NCBI RefSeq assembly: GCF_023343835.1
Contig: NC_064439.1
Coordinates: 19,415,433 to 19,479,432, forward strand
From: Lagopus muta
Taxonomy: Eukaryota > Chordata > Aves > Galliformes > Phasianidae
Direction: 5' to 3'
DNA length: 64,000 nt
Shown here: positions 31,301 through 46,100 of the stretch, piece after piece
Layout of the letters: the number at the start of each line of letters is the position of its first letter
Position numbering within the stretch: the first letter of the stretch is position 1
Made by a program: the position numbers and the translations under genes
The notes under the pieces: generated by a model
The model's input: the letters and a program-made list of their open reading frames with translations, nothing else
What the model was told of the DNA's origin: nothing
Database searches by the model: none

Positions 31301-34300
31301 TACTTAATGAATATTATTTATGACCATATGTAGAAATTAGAATAGTTACCACTTATATTTCTGTATAATCCTATCCAAAAACCACTTGTCTTGCTTGTGT
31401 ATAAGTCTGCATGTTCTGCCAGGAAGTTGGATTCAGCCAAGTCTTCTACAGAAGTCAGCATTCCACCTATCACATATAAGAAAGAAAAGAGAAGACAGTT
31501 GGAGGTATTCCCTAAGATAGAAGTCAGCGAAAATTAGAGGCTCAGATATAGGGCAACTTTAATAATAAATCCCCTCCCTGATGGCAGGGAGTAAGGAAGG
31601 GTTAACGTAGAGACTAGAAAGTAGCACAGGCAAACAGCACAGGCTAGCAGAAATATTGTTTGAAATGAAAGATATGAAAAGCATGACGGGTGAGGACAAA
31701 AGGATGATGAGTTTGAAACATCAGGCAAAAAAAACAACATAATATTTTTCAGGTGTTTGGATAATATTTTTCATAGATATTATAAGTGATTATTTATTCT
31801 TAATGGATTTGACAGGCTGATACATAGCAGATAAAAGAACTCAGCAAACAAATTTGCAATTCAAACTGCAAGATTAATTTTTCTGGCAGAGGAGGCAAAC
31901 TATAAGTGGAGGAGGAGAAAACTAAGAGGATCTAATAGGATGTGAAACCAAAGGACCTGTTATTTTGGGCAGAACAGTGCTTCCCTTTCTTCTTCACAGC
32001 TGCCTGAAGTAAGGATGAGGTACCTGGGTATAAAGCAGTTCAGCACTGCAGGTGGCACATGGCCAAGCAGCAGTTCATGGTCTTGGCCAGGGCCAAACTC
32101 CCCCCCAAAAGGATGGAGGGAGACATTTGCCCTAACCTGGCTCTACAAACTGCCAGGAAACCCATCTGTGAAGTGAGGGCTCTCAAGCAGTTCTTGCAAT
32201 CTCCTTCAGATCACACATCTTAGAAATAAGTAATTGCTGTTATAGTATTTGCTTCTACTCTCGCATAGGGAGAGATACAGAAAAAGTATAGATAGGGATA
32301 GAGATAAGTTAATCAATTTCTACACCTCACTAAAAATAGAAGTTCTGTGAATGGACTAAAAAACCAGAGTCAGGAATAAACACAGCTGGTAAGAAAAATA
32401 AATAACCAATAAACCAAAGGCAACTAATCACCTTAATTTCAGCATAAGTGATAAGTGAATGGCATCAATGATGAATCATGACATTAATGTCTTTTTTTTT
32501 TTTTTTTTTAATATACACAGATTTTCAACATTGTCAAGATTTTTCAAAAGCAACTATTATTTTTTTTTTTATGTCAATATTGAGATCCCAACTTCAGAAA
32601 GCGATTACTACCTGACTGAATGCATCGAGTCACAGACTGAACCCAGCTCATTTCATTGGCATTAAAGTAATAGCAGTAGCTACGGAAAGGAATCCAAGCT
32701 GTGTGACCTGACTGAGGACATCTTCCAATATCCTGTGGAGGATCAGAAGAAAGTATATCTGAAAGAAATGAAACATTATGGATGCTTTAACTGATTAGAT
32801 ATTGCAGTTCTTTGGATATGAAAAAAAATATTTAAGATTAAAAAAAAAAAAATTAAAAAAAATTCTTAAAAGTAGTGACAATCTACTTCAGTACACACTG
32901 CTAGAATTCCCAGTGACTACGCTGAAAGTGACAGTGAGGAGCAGAACTGAACAGTCACAGCTGAACAGTGCACCTGCAACCTTCAGTGTTACCAGCTGAA
33001 TTAAACAAGGACTGCTCAAAGGATATCTGTGTGTTCAGGGCTTTTTAAAATTCCAGTTACTTGTTATGAGTGTCAGCTTCATACAGATAAGAGATACAGT
33101 AAAAAGCGGATTAAAAAAACCATAAGGTAGAAAACCTAACCATTTGATTTTAAATGAGACTCCTACTAAACTGTAAGTTACAACTGAAGTTTTTAATCTA
33201 ATGTTTTCCTTGATATGATAATTCTTACATAGTTTTACTGCAGACAATGCATGGAATGATCAGAAACTCACTGAATTTTTGTGTAGTTGCCCCCATTTTC
33301 CCACAGGCAATGACATTATAGAGTGAAACAGTGACATTGTCAGTTAATACGTACATTTTTAATTAAAAAGAAAATTGAAAATGTTTGGCATAGAAAAGAA
33401 ATCATAGCCACACTACAGAAAAACAGCTCAGAAGAAACTCAGAATTTCCATTAACGCTGCTTTAGAGCTAACATCACCAGGGCTAACATCACTTGATCTA
33501 GGACAAGTGGGACAAGTGAGAAAACAAAGTTTGATCCCACCCCACAGTATGACAGAAGCATTTTAATTTGTAGCATTCTCCTGCTGAATGATGAGTTCAT
33601 CAAAATAAAATATTTTTCTTGCAGAACAAAGGTATTATTCCTTAATATATACTTAGAAATATGTAGGTTAGTCAAGGCAGATTCAGGAAGGTTTCTGCCT
33701 TAAAACCAAATAGCATCAAACTTACCCTCAGATTTTTTGCAGGCAGAAAAGTGTTTTTCATTACAAGGTGCTGTTTTCCATTCCCCACTGAGATCTAGGA
33801 AGACACATGCTATTTTCTCTTTTGGTTCTTCATACTACCAATTAGAAAAATCAATTTTCCTTTTATCACTCCATCTGTAGTACCCATAACTCTAGAATTG
33901 AAACACACTTTTTAATATAGTTTTTCCACGTCCTCATCTTCCATTGCAGATAAGCAGATTTCCACACAAACGCACAATTTTGCAGTAAGGTGTAGAACTC
34001 AGTATATCTGTGCTTGCACTATTAGAATGTTAACTAAATCAAAGCACAGCAGCACAAATTTAAGACACAGCAGAATGCCTCCAATTCACAGCCCATGAAG
34101 GTGTTTTGAAGGCTAGATAGTGCTTCCAAGGTTCTCTTGGTAACAGTCCCTTGTTGGATGATCTGAGGAGGCAGGTAAGCACAAAGACCAAGGTGACCAT
34201 GAGACACTCAAAGCCTGCAGAACCATCAGGAGGAATCAGGGCAATGAAGGCAGCTGTCAGACAAGGACTCTTGAGCTCAAGTGCAGCTCTGAGAAGAAAC

Positions 34301-37300
34301 ATTCAGGAGTAAATGCAGCTACTACCATGAAAACCTCAGAAAATTAGAAGTTTCTTAGGAGTGAAAGATAAACACAAGGGAGCAGAAGCGTTTAAATCAA
34401 ATACACAAGCTCCTCTTGAGCTCAGCACAACTTGGGCAAGGTCACTGACTGAGGAACAGAAAGAACCTCAGAATTTCACCCTACAAGAGCAAGGTCAGAT
34501 TCTTTACAGATGTTTGGATCATCACATATCTTCCTGCCAGACTTGTTCATAATTATTAACAGCTTTCTAACACATTTCTATGATTATCACCCAGCTTTGA
34601 TATTAAGTGGACTTAAACACCAGCATTTGTTTTGGAAAGAGGTCTCCTGTGGTGTTCTGCAAATGTGGAGATCTGTGTCAAGCTCAGTGACGCAGTCACA
34701 TACCAAACACAAAGACATTCTGAGATTCTGTCTAGTATGGAAAGGCACTGTCAGAGGCCATAAGATATATTTTTTTCAGCAACAGCTGCATTGTCTCATG
34801 CACTGTGGCCTTTTATTAGTGCGACTGCATCATATAATCAGAAATGTCATCATTACACAACATTAATTGCAAGATCTCCCTAGGGATACTGTAGGTTCAA
34901 ACATTTTACTTAGTTATATGTCAGTGTGGAGTCACAATCAGTGAAAACAATGACAAGTGAAGAAAATTATTACTCATGAGAGAACTAATCTTTAATATCG
35001 GTGTAGTTTACTTAGCTCAAATAAAGATGCAAGAAAAGCATGTTGATAATGTAAATGAATTGAGTAATGACATATTTATCTGAGAAGCTGACACTTACTT
35101 TGGCACACATTTACAGAGCTAATGCTTACTCCAGTGTTTCTGAGGACAGCAATGGACCTGCATCATTCTTTACTTCTTTATGATTCACTTTTTTGGATGC
35201 AGTTTTTTGTTTGTTTGTATGTATTTCACTCTTACTGCTCTTAACCTTATGGACTTTGTGTGTGTAGTTTGACATGTGTGTACCCAAGATTCCCATACTG
35301 TTAGTAAAGAGATCAATGCTGTCAGAGGCTTCCATCCCTCTCCATTGCCTGGGATGAAGTTCAACATTTTTAAGATGATAAAGCTAAATGAAGTGAGTTT
35401 GTCCACCATTTCTAGGCTCCCAAAACCTATTCACGCTACAGATCTCCCTCTTTTAATAACAATATAATCAAATAACAGCATTTAACCACAGCAATCATCA
35501 ACTGATTAATCTTACCATATTGCTATTGAGTCCAATCCATAAGGGCTCGCCATATTGTGCTGCCTGGAGCAGGAGAAATATATTACTGTAATAATCTGAA
35601 ATGCTGGCAAGCTCTGAAGATTTCACCCTGCAGGCTTTTCTTGCTTCTTCCCAACTCATTTTAGAAGGAATGATTAAATAGCTACTGTTACCATAATGGA
35701 AGAAGTCAGAATCCGGAGCAGTTGTGGAATGGAATAGTTCAGGCTCTGCAGAAAGATTTGAGAGGAGGAAGAGAAAACATTGATGGTTTCTAGCTGCCTA
35801 AAAAGCAGTATAACTTCTCAGTAATGATTAACATAGCGTAATACACAGATATTTTGATATTTTGTTACAGGCATTGAATAAAACCATTTATCATTTAACA
35901 TGCAGGAAATATTTAATAAAAGTAATTTAGAATTGTTTGTAACTATAATTTACATGGAGTACTCAGGGATTAGGGAGAAGCAGATTCTGCAGACATACAC
36001 TCCCACCAGATAATGACTGGACTAGGAGATCTTAGTGGTCTTTCCCAACGTTAATGATTTTTTTGAAAACTTATGAATATGGGTCACAAAGCTATTCACT
36101 ATCCAGTTCTCTCCTGGATTCTTCCCCTACTGCAGTGCAAGTGAAATTCCTCTCAGAAAAGTATGGAGCAGGATCTCCATGCCCTCTGAGTTTCAAAAAG
36201 GGTGAATTTCATTCTAATATCAGTTTGTGACTCTCCTTCTTTTCTGTGCAGGATAAATCGAAAAAAGAAATTGTATTTGCACCTTAAATGGTATATATGG
36301 AAGTAGAAAAGGTGGTGCTGAGTACAGTAAAAGGGCATTCATGTTCATACAATGCTGAAAACACCCTAAAGTGGTGTCAATTAGGGATGCACTTGTGCAT
36401 CTTTCTGCCACTGCATGGGGTATAGCACCTGGCCCAGCTGTGGCTTCCCCTTGTATTTTTAGCCACAGAACTTGGCTCACTACTCAGCAGTTCCTGTTTC
36501 TCTTCCTGCAGACTCTGCAGCATAGCTGTTCTTTGGTTATGTCTCCCACCCTGAGGATATATGAAGAAGATAAGAACTTTTGTCCTTCTGATCCTTAGAC
36601 TTAAGATATAAAAGCATTGCAAGAGACTGATGGGCAGCATAATCAGTTTTACTGACCTTAATTAACCCCTCCAAGAGAGGCATGTGAGGGGTTTTGGTGA
36701 GAGGGTTTGCCTTTGCCAGCTAACCTTATTCAGATATCCTTATCTGTGCCTGTTAATTAGGTCATAGACAGCTAAATTACTTTTGTGAAATGAGAGAAAC
36801 AGGATTTTGAAGGCACAGATCACCTAACTTGTGTTGGGCACTTCTGTCAGGATCAGATGTATCCTGCCTCCAAAGAGTCCATTATGTGTGGGCAACCAGC
36901 CTGTATGTGCATCTCTGGTCTGCAGAGTGGGTGCATTCAGCTCCCCTGAAAGCTGTGAGGGGAGGGGCTGTAAAATTCTTCTGTAATTCTTATCCCAGAG
37001 CAGGCTTCATATCTGGAATTCTTGAGCTAGGAAAGGAGCCTTGCTTGCTTCACCTCAATTTCTGTAGACATAAGAAGGCAACTGTAGTGGAAGACGTGTG
37101 CTCATATTATCCAGTACCAGTCTTCCAACAAAGAGCATGAAAAATAGAACTTACTGCTGTCCATCTGGCAAATATAGCTTTTGTTGTGATGGCAGTCTGT
37201 GTTTTCCCACTTCCCTACTTCATTTACAGATCTTACCGTCATTGCAATACAGTCAGTCTAGGGGAAAAAATAGAAAAGAAACTTATAGGTGATAAAATGA

Positions 37301-40300
37301 AAGAATGAAAGATACCCAGCAAATAGAAAGGTCTAAGGAGGCCATGGTTTTTTTTTGTTTGTTTGTTTTTGTTTTTTGTTTTTTTTTTTCTTTTTGTTTT
37401 ACTTATCACTTCTTGGAAAAGAAATGCGCCTTGGTTTATATCTTGAGTACTTTCCTTGGCATATTACCATAAGAATGTTGTCAGTTTCTTAAATTTTTTG
37501 AGTGCAGAAAAGATATTTTTAATATAGTTTATGTTAATCTATACTTAATTTGCTGAACCTTTAATTTGCATTCACGCTGTACAAAGAGAATAATAAAATG
37601 AACTAAGAAACAACAATGCTGATTATTTTCAGTAAAATCTAACTGTAATAAACTACAGCAGACCTTTTCTACAGTTATAGTCTTCTGCAAAGGAATGAAG
37701 ATAACTACATGCACTTAACAGAACTATTAATCTCTGGGTCAACTTTTAAAACTTCTACTCAGTTTGAGGATGCTGTCTAAGTTATGCATGTACTGATTTT
37801 ATTTCCTGTTTACCTGTATTGTCTCATACCTTCCAGCCAACTCTACTGTATTTACCCAAGGGGAATCCTCTTGCCCAACATGCATAATCATAAGGGCTTC
37901 CATCTGTCCAAACATATGAATGCTTATCATTTAATCCTATCCAAGTCTCATCCGTGACATCCTTTAGATGGAAAGTGAGGAATGCTAAAAGAAAATAAAT
38001 TCTAAAATGAATATTTTAACTGAAGTAGTTTCATTATATTAAAAATATAAAATAAGCAGTTTTTAATATAAAAATGTTACTCAGAGAACTCTTGTAAATA
38101 TTATCGAAATTAGGGCTAGAAGGAAGTTTGAAAGAATTAATTAGTCTTCCTAAAGTTAGCATCAACTAACTTTACATATGTCATTTACAGTGGAAATTTG
38201 TACACTTTGAATTTCTGAGGGCAGTTCAAACATTGCTATTTATCACATTTTCCAAGGCCAGAGGGAACAGATTATTTTTGTCTTTCCACCCTATACTGTT
38301 GCCAAGAGATGAGAAGCATCAACAACTCACTCCAATCTGTGCTCTGGATCAAGCAGCTTTGGATTTTCCTTCACAGGGGCTACATAGATGGAGACTGCTT
38401 AGATAGCTACTATTTAGAATTGGAGGCTATTTTGGCTGTTATAAAACAGCCAAAATTACAGTTAGTGGAAGCAAAGAATGAGTTTTGGAGAAAACAAGAG
38501 GTGCTGGGAAAGGCCAGAGGGATTCGGGGGGTGATGGATGAGAAGGAAGCAGAAGATTTGGATGTCTATGGACAATAGGTTTCTTCCAGTGTTGCCTCCT
38601 TCTTCTCCTTCTATCCTCTAACAATGCTGATTCATGTTTAGTTTGCAGTTCAGCTTCAGATCTTATTAGGGCTACTGACATTTTGTTTTCATGCAAAAGA
38701 TTACTGGTATGTTGATATAGTTGTTTGCACCTAAACTCATTCAATTACTTCCTTCCCTTCTCCACCCTTCCCCATCCAAAAAACAAAAATCTTGTCAAGA
38801 ATGTTTCAAATTCTAACCCTGACCTCCACCATGCCACTACATCACCTGAAAAGGTGACATATCTATTGCTTGTTGAAATGGTTAAAAAGAGATATTGAAT
38901 ATTACAACAGTCAGGAATTTTTTGGAATAACATTTTCTGCCCTCACCCTGGAGAACTACTGGTGACCAATGCATAGTTTTCTGAAGATACTTCTGACCTT
39001 GTAAAAGGGGAACTATGAGAACGGTGGTGATGGGTTTATCATACAGAGGGATCACAGGAGTATTCATCTTTACAGTCATTACATGATTATTCTACAATTT
39101 CCCCATGACTAGCAATGCCAGCAGGTTCTGTGTACTGTCATCAATACACACAGAACCTGAGTGTTTTGATCCAGTTCAAAATAGTTGCGTCATTTCAAAG
39201 TGCTCACATATTTAGTAATCACAAGAAAGAATTCACTTGGCCACAATATCCACAGCTACAGTTTTAACTAACAATTATAACCTCTTTGGTGAGATTTACT
39301 GGCTTTGCAGCTAGCACCAAAAGTTGAGATACCATACCTTGTACTTGAGCATTGTGTATAGAGGCTAAATTTCCCCCTAGTTCTATACAAGCACTTCTTG
39401 CTGAGTACCAAGTCAGTCTCTCTTCTTGCCTGGACCCAACTATTTTATAACACTGTAGGGAGAGTAAATAATTAAGCAAAATTTCAGGTGTCAAAGAGAA
39501 TTATATTTGATTTGATTCATCAGTCCCTGTATACAAAGAGCAGCAGTTGAGGGAGCTGCTGAAATGCCATACATTCAGCCAGTGAGGAGTAGACACAGCT
39601 AATCACAACTTTGTGTGTGCAGGGCTCAGACCCATGGTATTTCTGTATATCCGTGCAATAATGATGCCTAAAATAAAAAGAAAGTTACAGAAACCAAAGA
39701 AGTAACAATGGCTAACTGCATTTGAGCACTTAGAAATTATAATTTAATAAATGTAAGTTCAGAAACAGGAAACAAAAAAAACCCACAAAAGTTGACTCCA
39801 CTGCTAGTAGTTAAAATGTCACTTAAGAGAGTAGTGTATAAAATGGGAGCACTTATGCAGTTATTTGTAGCTAGTCTTCTAAAAGCTGCTGATATTTGTT
39901 ACTTATTGTGTATACGTACCTTATTTTGAAACAAAATCCACATTTCAGGACATCCTCCCAGAGGCGGAAGTACAGTGGGAACAAATCCTGAGTAAGTTGA
40001 ATTCTGCCTTTCACAGATGAAGGCATTTTTCAAACCACAGTTTACATCGTTCCAAAAGCCTGTAAATAAAAGAAATGCAATCAGTCTGTCAAACACTCCT
40101 ACTGCCATTGCAGAGAGTAACCCAGCCAACATTCATAACTCACAAACATAACCTTTCAGAGACATATAACAGTCGAGACAGTCGACATTTACACTAGCAG
40201 CCCAAACAGAGCCCTCTTCCCACTGCAGTACATTTGTCTTCTATGAGCACTGACATACACTTAAACCTTAATGTACTTGTTATGAAAAATAGTTCCCATT

Positions 40301-43138
40301 GTTCAGCAGCCAATGGGGAGCCTTAGGTTTAAACAGGTGGCAAAACTTTTAGCTTTTGATGAATAAGCCCATTAAGATATTTGACCAAATGTTTCTTGCT
40401 GCTGTTTTACTCACCAAAATCTTTTCTCATTACCACACAGTTTTCATCGTTATGTGAATAATTGGGTTCGCCCGGAGCCCAGGCAACATAGTTCACAGGG
40501 GTTTTACCCAGCCAGCTGAAAGAAAAAAAAGACAGATGGTTGCCATACAGACATCTCCAGCAGCCAATTTGAGTTATGAGTGTTTAGCAGAAGGGCTGAG
40601 CAAGGTATGATTAGTGACCAAAGAACAAAGGCTCTACATATACTGAGAGGACAGATCCATAGCATTAGTGCTGCCTCTCACCTGTTCAGTGCTGTAGCAC
40701 TAAAGTCCCATCAGTGTCCCGTTTGGCCAAAGGCTGGATATATAGTGTTGGACTCAGCAGCTTCTAACAGTCTGGATGAGGCTGTAACACCAGAGCATGG
40801 ATTTGCCTTTCATTTTAGAAAGGTATCCTCATGAAAGTCTTCTACAAACAGATTTCTAAAAAGGTTACCTTACAGGAATTTCAGAGAGCTGTGAGATGCA
40901 CAAGCTTCAGACTCACATAACTTGAGCCAGTGCGGTTTCTCTGGTTAAATGTTTCTGTGTGAACCTCCAGGGTTTCTACATAACTATTAGAGATCTAAGT
41001 CTGAGTTAAACCCATCATAAGGTGGATGTCTAACACCACAAATCTTGCTGTTTATGTTCATTGCCTGTGAAGGGATGCCTGGGTCTCAAATTCACATCTC
41101 TCAGTGTCAGACAACAAGTGAAATGAGCGTTACCCATGAAATTTTACGTTTGCTCGCCTTGATTTGGAAGGAACACACACTTTTTTGCTAAAGTATAGAA
41201 AAAAAATAATATCCCTCATCTCAGACTTCTGAAACCTACCAGAGTTCTGTCACACAAGTGTTATTAACTAAAGAACACATAAGTACCCGCACCCATAGAG
41301 CGAGATGAAATTACTGTTTGCTGTCCATTAACAGCTTTAGTACTCTTCTTTTACCCACCTGAGCTTCCGATCAGAACTGACAAATAAGCCAATGAAATAT
41401 GATTCCTCTTGGAGAAATACACCACCCAGTTTTCTGTTAATCTAAAACAAAAGTGATTGGCACAGTTAACAACTGGACAGTTCCTCAGCTGTATTTTCGG
41501 TTGTTTCACAGTCTCAAACCTGGGCTGCAAGAAGGCAACAGATGCAGGATCTCTGAACTGTTCTTTGCTACACCTTTAACATTCACATGCCTTTTTTCTC
41601 TTCCTACTAAAGACAGTAGTAATGTCTAAAGACAGTGGAAATTACTGGAAAAATATACCATAATACAAATACGTAATATAGGACAGAAACTCAGGATTTT
41701 AGCCTGGATAAACAGCTAAAATCTTTTTATTTTTTCATCTGCTCTGCATCAGAATTGAAACGTCCCTCATCAGCATTCTTGGCTGCTGATCTCAAACCTT
41801 CAGGACGGCTGGAAAGTCCCACTGCCTGCCAGTGAGGATGAAGCTCAGGTTCCTGTTTTGTGCTGGATGCTTCAAGACCAATGCAATAATTTTACCAAGC
41901 AGTTAAAATAAAAAACAGTGAAATTCTTAATGGGTTCAAAAGTGCCCACAACCAATGTGCTCAGTTAATAATTAGTACATATATATATAAATAAAAATTG
42001 TAATTACTATGTAAATAATAATAGATAATCAGTAGGTTCAGTGCTTACATATTTCCAAATAAGCTGTCTTTCATTTTCATCCTCAATGACAACGAGATCT
42101 GCAAAGTTCCTCTGGCAAATTCTCCGTGCTTTTTCCATAGGGACACGTTCTCTGCTGAAATAGTACTGCTTATCTTTGTATATAATCCACCCATCAGCAG
42201 TTTGTACAGCTTGATATTCTGGAAGATAAAGAAAAACATGTTTGACATCATATCATATCTGTACAAAGTCCAAAAACTATACAGTAAAACTTCCACTGAA
42301 AGAGGAAAAAAATCCTACCATGTTTGTTGTTTGGTTCAGGTTTGAGCAGTGTACCTGTAAAATAAAACGTAATTATGAGCAATGTTCCAAACACAAAATA
42401 AACAATGGGGAAATCACAAGCCGGATAGATTTGATTTGTAATGTTATACATGGATCTCCAGGTGCACCAGGCTAAATAATAACGTTGCATGCTAAAAAAA
42501 AATGAGATAATTAACTTCAGACCATCTCCCCTTTCATTGGGATCTCATCTAATTGATACACACAATAACAAGGTCTAATTATTTCCTTTATTTAATTTTA
42601 TTTATTTATTTTTACTACTGAGAGTAGTAGTCAAGTACCCTAGAGTCAAGATGAGCTGACTGGAGTATCTCTGCCACAGTTTGTGAATTCCTCCTGAGCA
42701 TCTCACAAAGCCTTCTGTGCAGTGCAGCAGGCTCAGCATGTCTGCAGGGCTGTGCAGGATGTGCTGGTGAGCAGCAGTGTTCTGCCAGTGTGTGTGAGAA
42801 CTAATCTACCCACAATGGAACAGAGATTCTTCCAGTTCAGGTAAGTAATTTTTCGATGGTAATATGGTGCATTTCTGGCTATTTGTTGGCAGAGGTCCAT
42901 TAGATATACTCAGTGATGTGTGCGCAGCTGCTTCTCCTTTCCCCTCCCTATCCTTCCTCTCACAATTTCCCCAGGTGCATCCACCTTCCTTTTAACTTCT
43001 GGGAGCTTTTAAAGTAGATCTAGGAGTCCTTCAGGACTACAGTAATTCTATTTTTGATCAGCTTTTCAATATTCTAGTTCCTATAGCAACTTAACCCTCT
43101 CTCTAGTTCCCATTATCTGTCTTACAATGGGAACCAAA

Positions 43139-43169
<31 letters not shown>

Positions 43170-46100
43170 TCTTTTGCGTAGGGAACTCAGTCTCCTGCAT
43201 CTTCAGGTCTCCTCTGTGAACCCATAGAAGATAGCAAGATAAGGAGATTTTATCTACTTTTATCTTCTCCTTGTCTTTCTAAGAAGATTAAGCATCTTTG
43301 CCTTGCAAATTTATTCAACCCACATCTAAAAGAGATAAAGCTGCATATAAAGCAATTTCTTGAACTTCCTACATCTGAGTACAACTGAAATATCTCAATT
43401 TGTTCCTCTTGCTTTAAGTGTTACCTTCACTGCTCTACTTTTACAATGAAAAATTCCCAATATATTTCTTCTTTAAATTTGCTGAAATCCATATAATTTC
43501 TTTTTGAATTGTACTTATCACTCCAATTAAATGGTGAAGTAGTCGTACCTTTTTTAGTTTCACAAATCCAATTAAGCAAATGTTCACAGTACAAGTCATT
43601 CCAGCGCATTTGTGGTGATCTATTAAACATAACACAGTGCTCAATTCCTTTATCATTATTAGGTTCATCTTCATCCCAGTTCTCATAAATTACCTGTGTG
43701 GGAAACACAGCTCATTCACTACGTGCTTTGAACGGAATGGAAGTAATTGAGATTTTTGTCTCTCAGTGTCAGGGTCTCATCAGCCCAAGCAGCTCATTTA
43801 TGCAATCGAAAGGAGTTCAGAAAGCTCTGATCAGGCTGGGGAGGTCTTACTAATATGTTCACTTTCCATCACTTCCCAGAGGTGAAAAGATTACACTTTC
43901 TAGAAAGCATGGAGGAAAAATAGACGCATGGAGGGAGTGACATTAATCTGATTCTGTAAGAGATGGCGAGCTGACTTCCCCAATTCTGTCGCGCAGCAGG
44001 GGTATGGGTGTGGTGAAGACCTAAGAGCACATGCAGTGGAATATGGGATATAGCATGGTGCGAGTGATGAGGATAGTTATGAGTGATGTGCTTCCAGAGT
44101 GCTGAGACAGTGCCATTGCTGAGACAACTGCTGCAGCTTTCAGCTGACGGTGAACTGCTGCCCTACAACAGCTTAAAAAGGTTGGAAAAAAAGCACTAAA
44201 ACCATGAAAATCTATATGTTATAAAAACTACAAAAAAAAAAAAAAATAGTATCCAGCAAATAAGTACTCACAGGAGAACCATCAATCCAGGCAAATCCTT
44301 CGTCAGGATTTAAGAGAAACAAACCCATCCAGAAACCCTGAGTTTGCAGTCCTTTTTCCCTGAAAGAAATCATACAATATCAGTAGATGAATGCAGAAGA
44401 GGAGCCGTTAAATGCTGGAAAGCATAAAAACATGCAGCTTTGAGTCACATCTGAATCAGGAGCTACTCCTTCCCTGCTGGCCCACAGCCAAGCTCATTAA
44501 CTGCACTCTTTGACATGGAGTTCCCAAAGTTCTGTGCTGGCATGGGACATGTTGAAGTTAATTTGGAAGAGAAGCGGAGTAGCACGGTGCTAGCTCAGGT
44601 CCCATACTTGTGGCTGAAGTACACTTCCTAGTTCCTAGCAGGAATTCATAGAAACAGCTTTTAATAAAAGTAAACTGAGATTGCATCATAGCTCTCTAGT
44701 CAAATAAATGAAAAAGTAATTTCTTTATCAACTTCTCTGATTTCCTCCATGGCACTTCTTGTGATGGCATTTGATGGCAATATGGCATCTATAATGTTAA
44801 TATAAATGAATAAGAATTAATTCATTTGATTTGAGGAGTCTTCAATTTATAGGCTAGTAATTTCCACAAGGATTTTTTTGTGTTAAAGTTTTTTTGAATG
44901 TATGTATTAAAATATAAATCGTAACCATGAAAAAACCCACACAATTAGAGCTGAACATTTTAGTGCTTCCTTTTTGGAAGAAGTGTTTCACATGTACAAC
45001 GTTGATCAGATCTGGAGAACAGCCTTAACAAGAAACTGTGATGAAAACTTCAGAATTTCAAAGCTACATGAAAATACTCAAGTTGAAGTATGTATATTTA
45101 AAATATCACACTGAATTGTATTTCCAAATGAAAGCTATTTTCTTTTAAAGTTTATCATTTTTATTCACTTAATACTCAGCTCCTAATGTATATTATTATT
45201 TAGCATAACATGAACATAAAAAAGAATGACTGTGCAAGTACTCACAATGCTAACTGCCATATAAAAACTTGATCTTCTTTTGAATTGATTGTGACCAGAT
45301 TTCCTCCTATTTCTCTACAGAATTCTTCAGCTTCAAACCAATTCTTCTTTAGGTTTTTGTCCCTCACAAAGAACTATTGAGAAAAAAATTGTGATAAGTT
45401 ATAAAATATAAATATAAAGTTTGATGTAAAAATGTGATTTGCTGTGTAATTGAGATAAATATTATTTTAGAATCCCATTAAAACTAAGACAACGTCTTTC
45501 AAGACCTATAGAATTAAACATTAGTCATGTAGATTGTAACTATATTTTTCTCTTCTATTTTAAAATAGCAAGGGAAGATTAGCCTAGGTTTCAGGGAAGA
45601 ACAAAAAGTGTCACAATAGTTTATAACTTAATTAGAGCTTTGAACACCAAAGGGCTCAAAGAAAAACAGAATTGACTAGTCTTAGTATTTTGCAGTAGAA
45701 AGCAGGAGATTATTGAGAAATGGGAGGCAGGTAAATCAATATGTTGAAATAGGAAAGATAATATGGATGGAGACAGACATTTTGAAAGGGGCTGAGGAAG
45801 AGCTTTTATACAGCACTGCAAGCTCTGCATCCTAGTACAAAGTACACATGGTCTTGAAGAATGATGCTTGACATTTTGGGGCAAGGATAAGCAGCAAGCA
45901 GATACACAGAAAAATCAATAATGAGTAACAACAATTAACTGTGACATAAAAGTTGATACCCTTGTAAATAAATGGCTAAAATCATGTGTCCTTCTAGCAG
46001 GCAGAATCTCAGGAGAGAAAGGGGAAGGATGCTTACATAAAGACTTGGAAGAGCAATGTTACATATTATTGACATTTTACTTCATCTATTTTACTTTCTC

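Noticed and set aside
33726-33834. Treating 33726-33834 as the normal CTLD7 exon (acceptor at the TAG)
   Set aside because: The upstream 57 bases align residue for residue with human CTLD7 and have their own acceptor, so the longer exon is the ancestral one. The short form is kept only as a possible alternative splice.
38309-38578. 89-codon plus-strand open frame in a gene II intron
   Set aside because: No recognisable domain or splice support; it overlaps a hairpin and intronic sequence.
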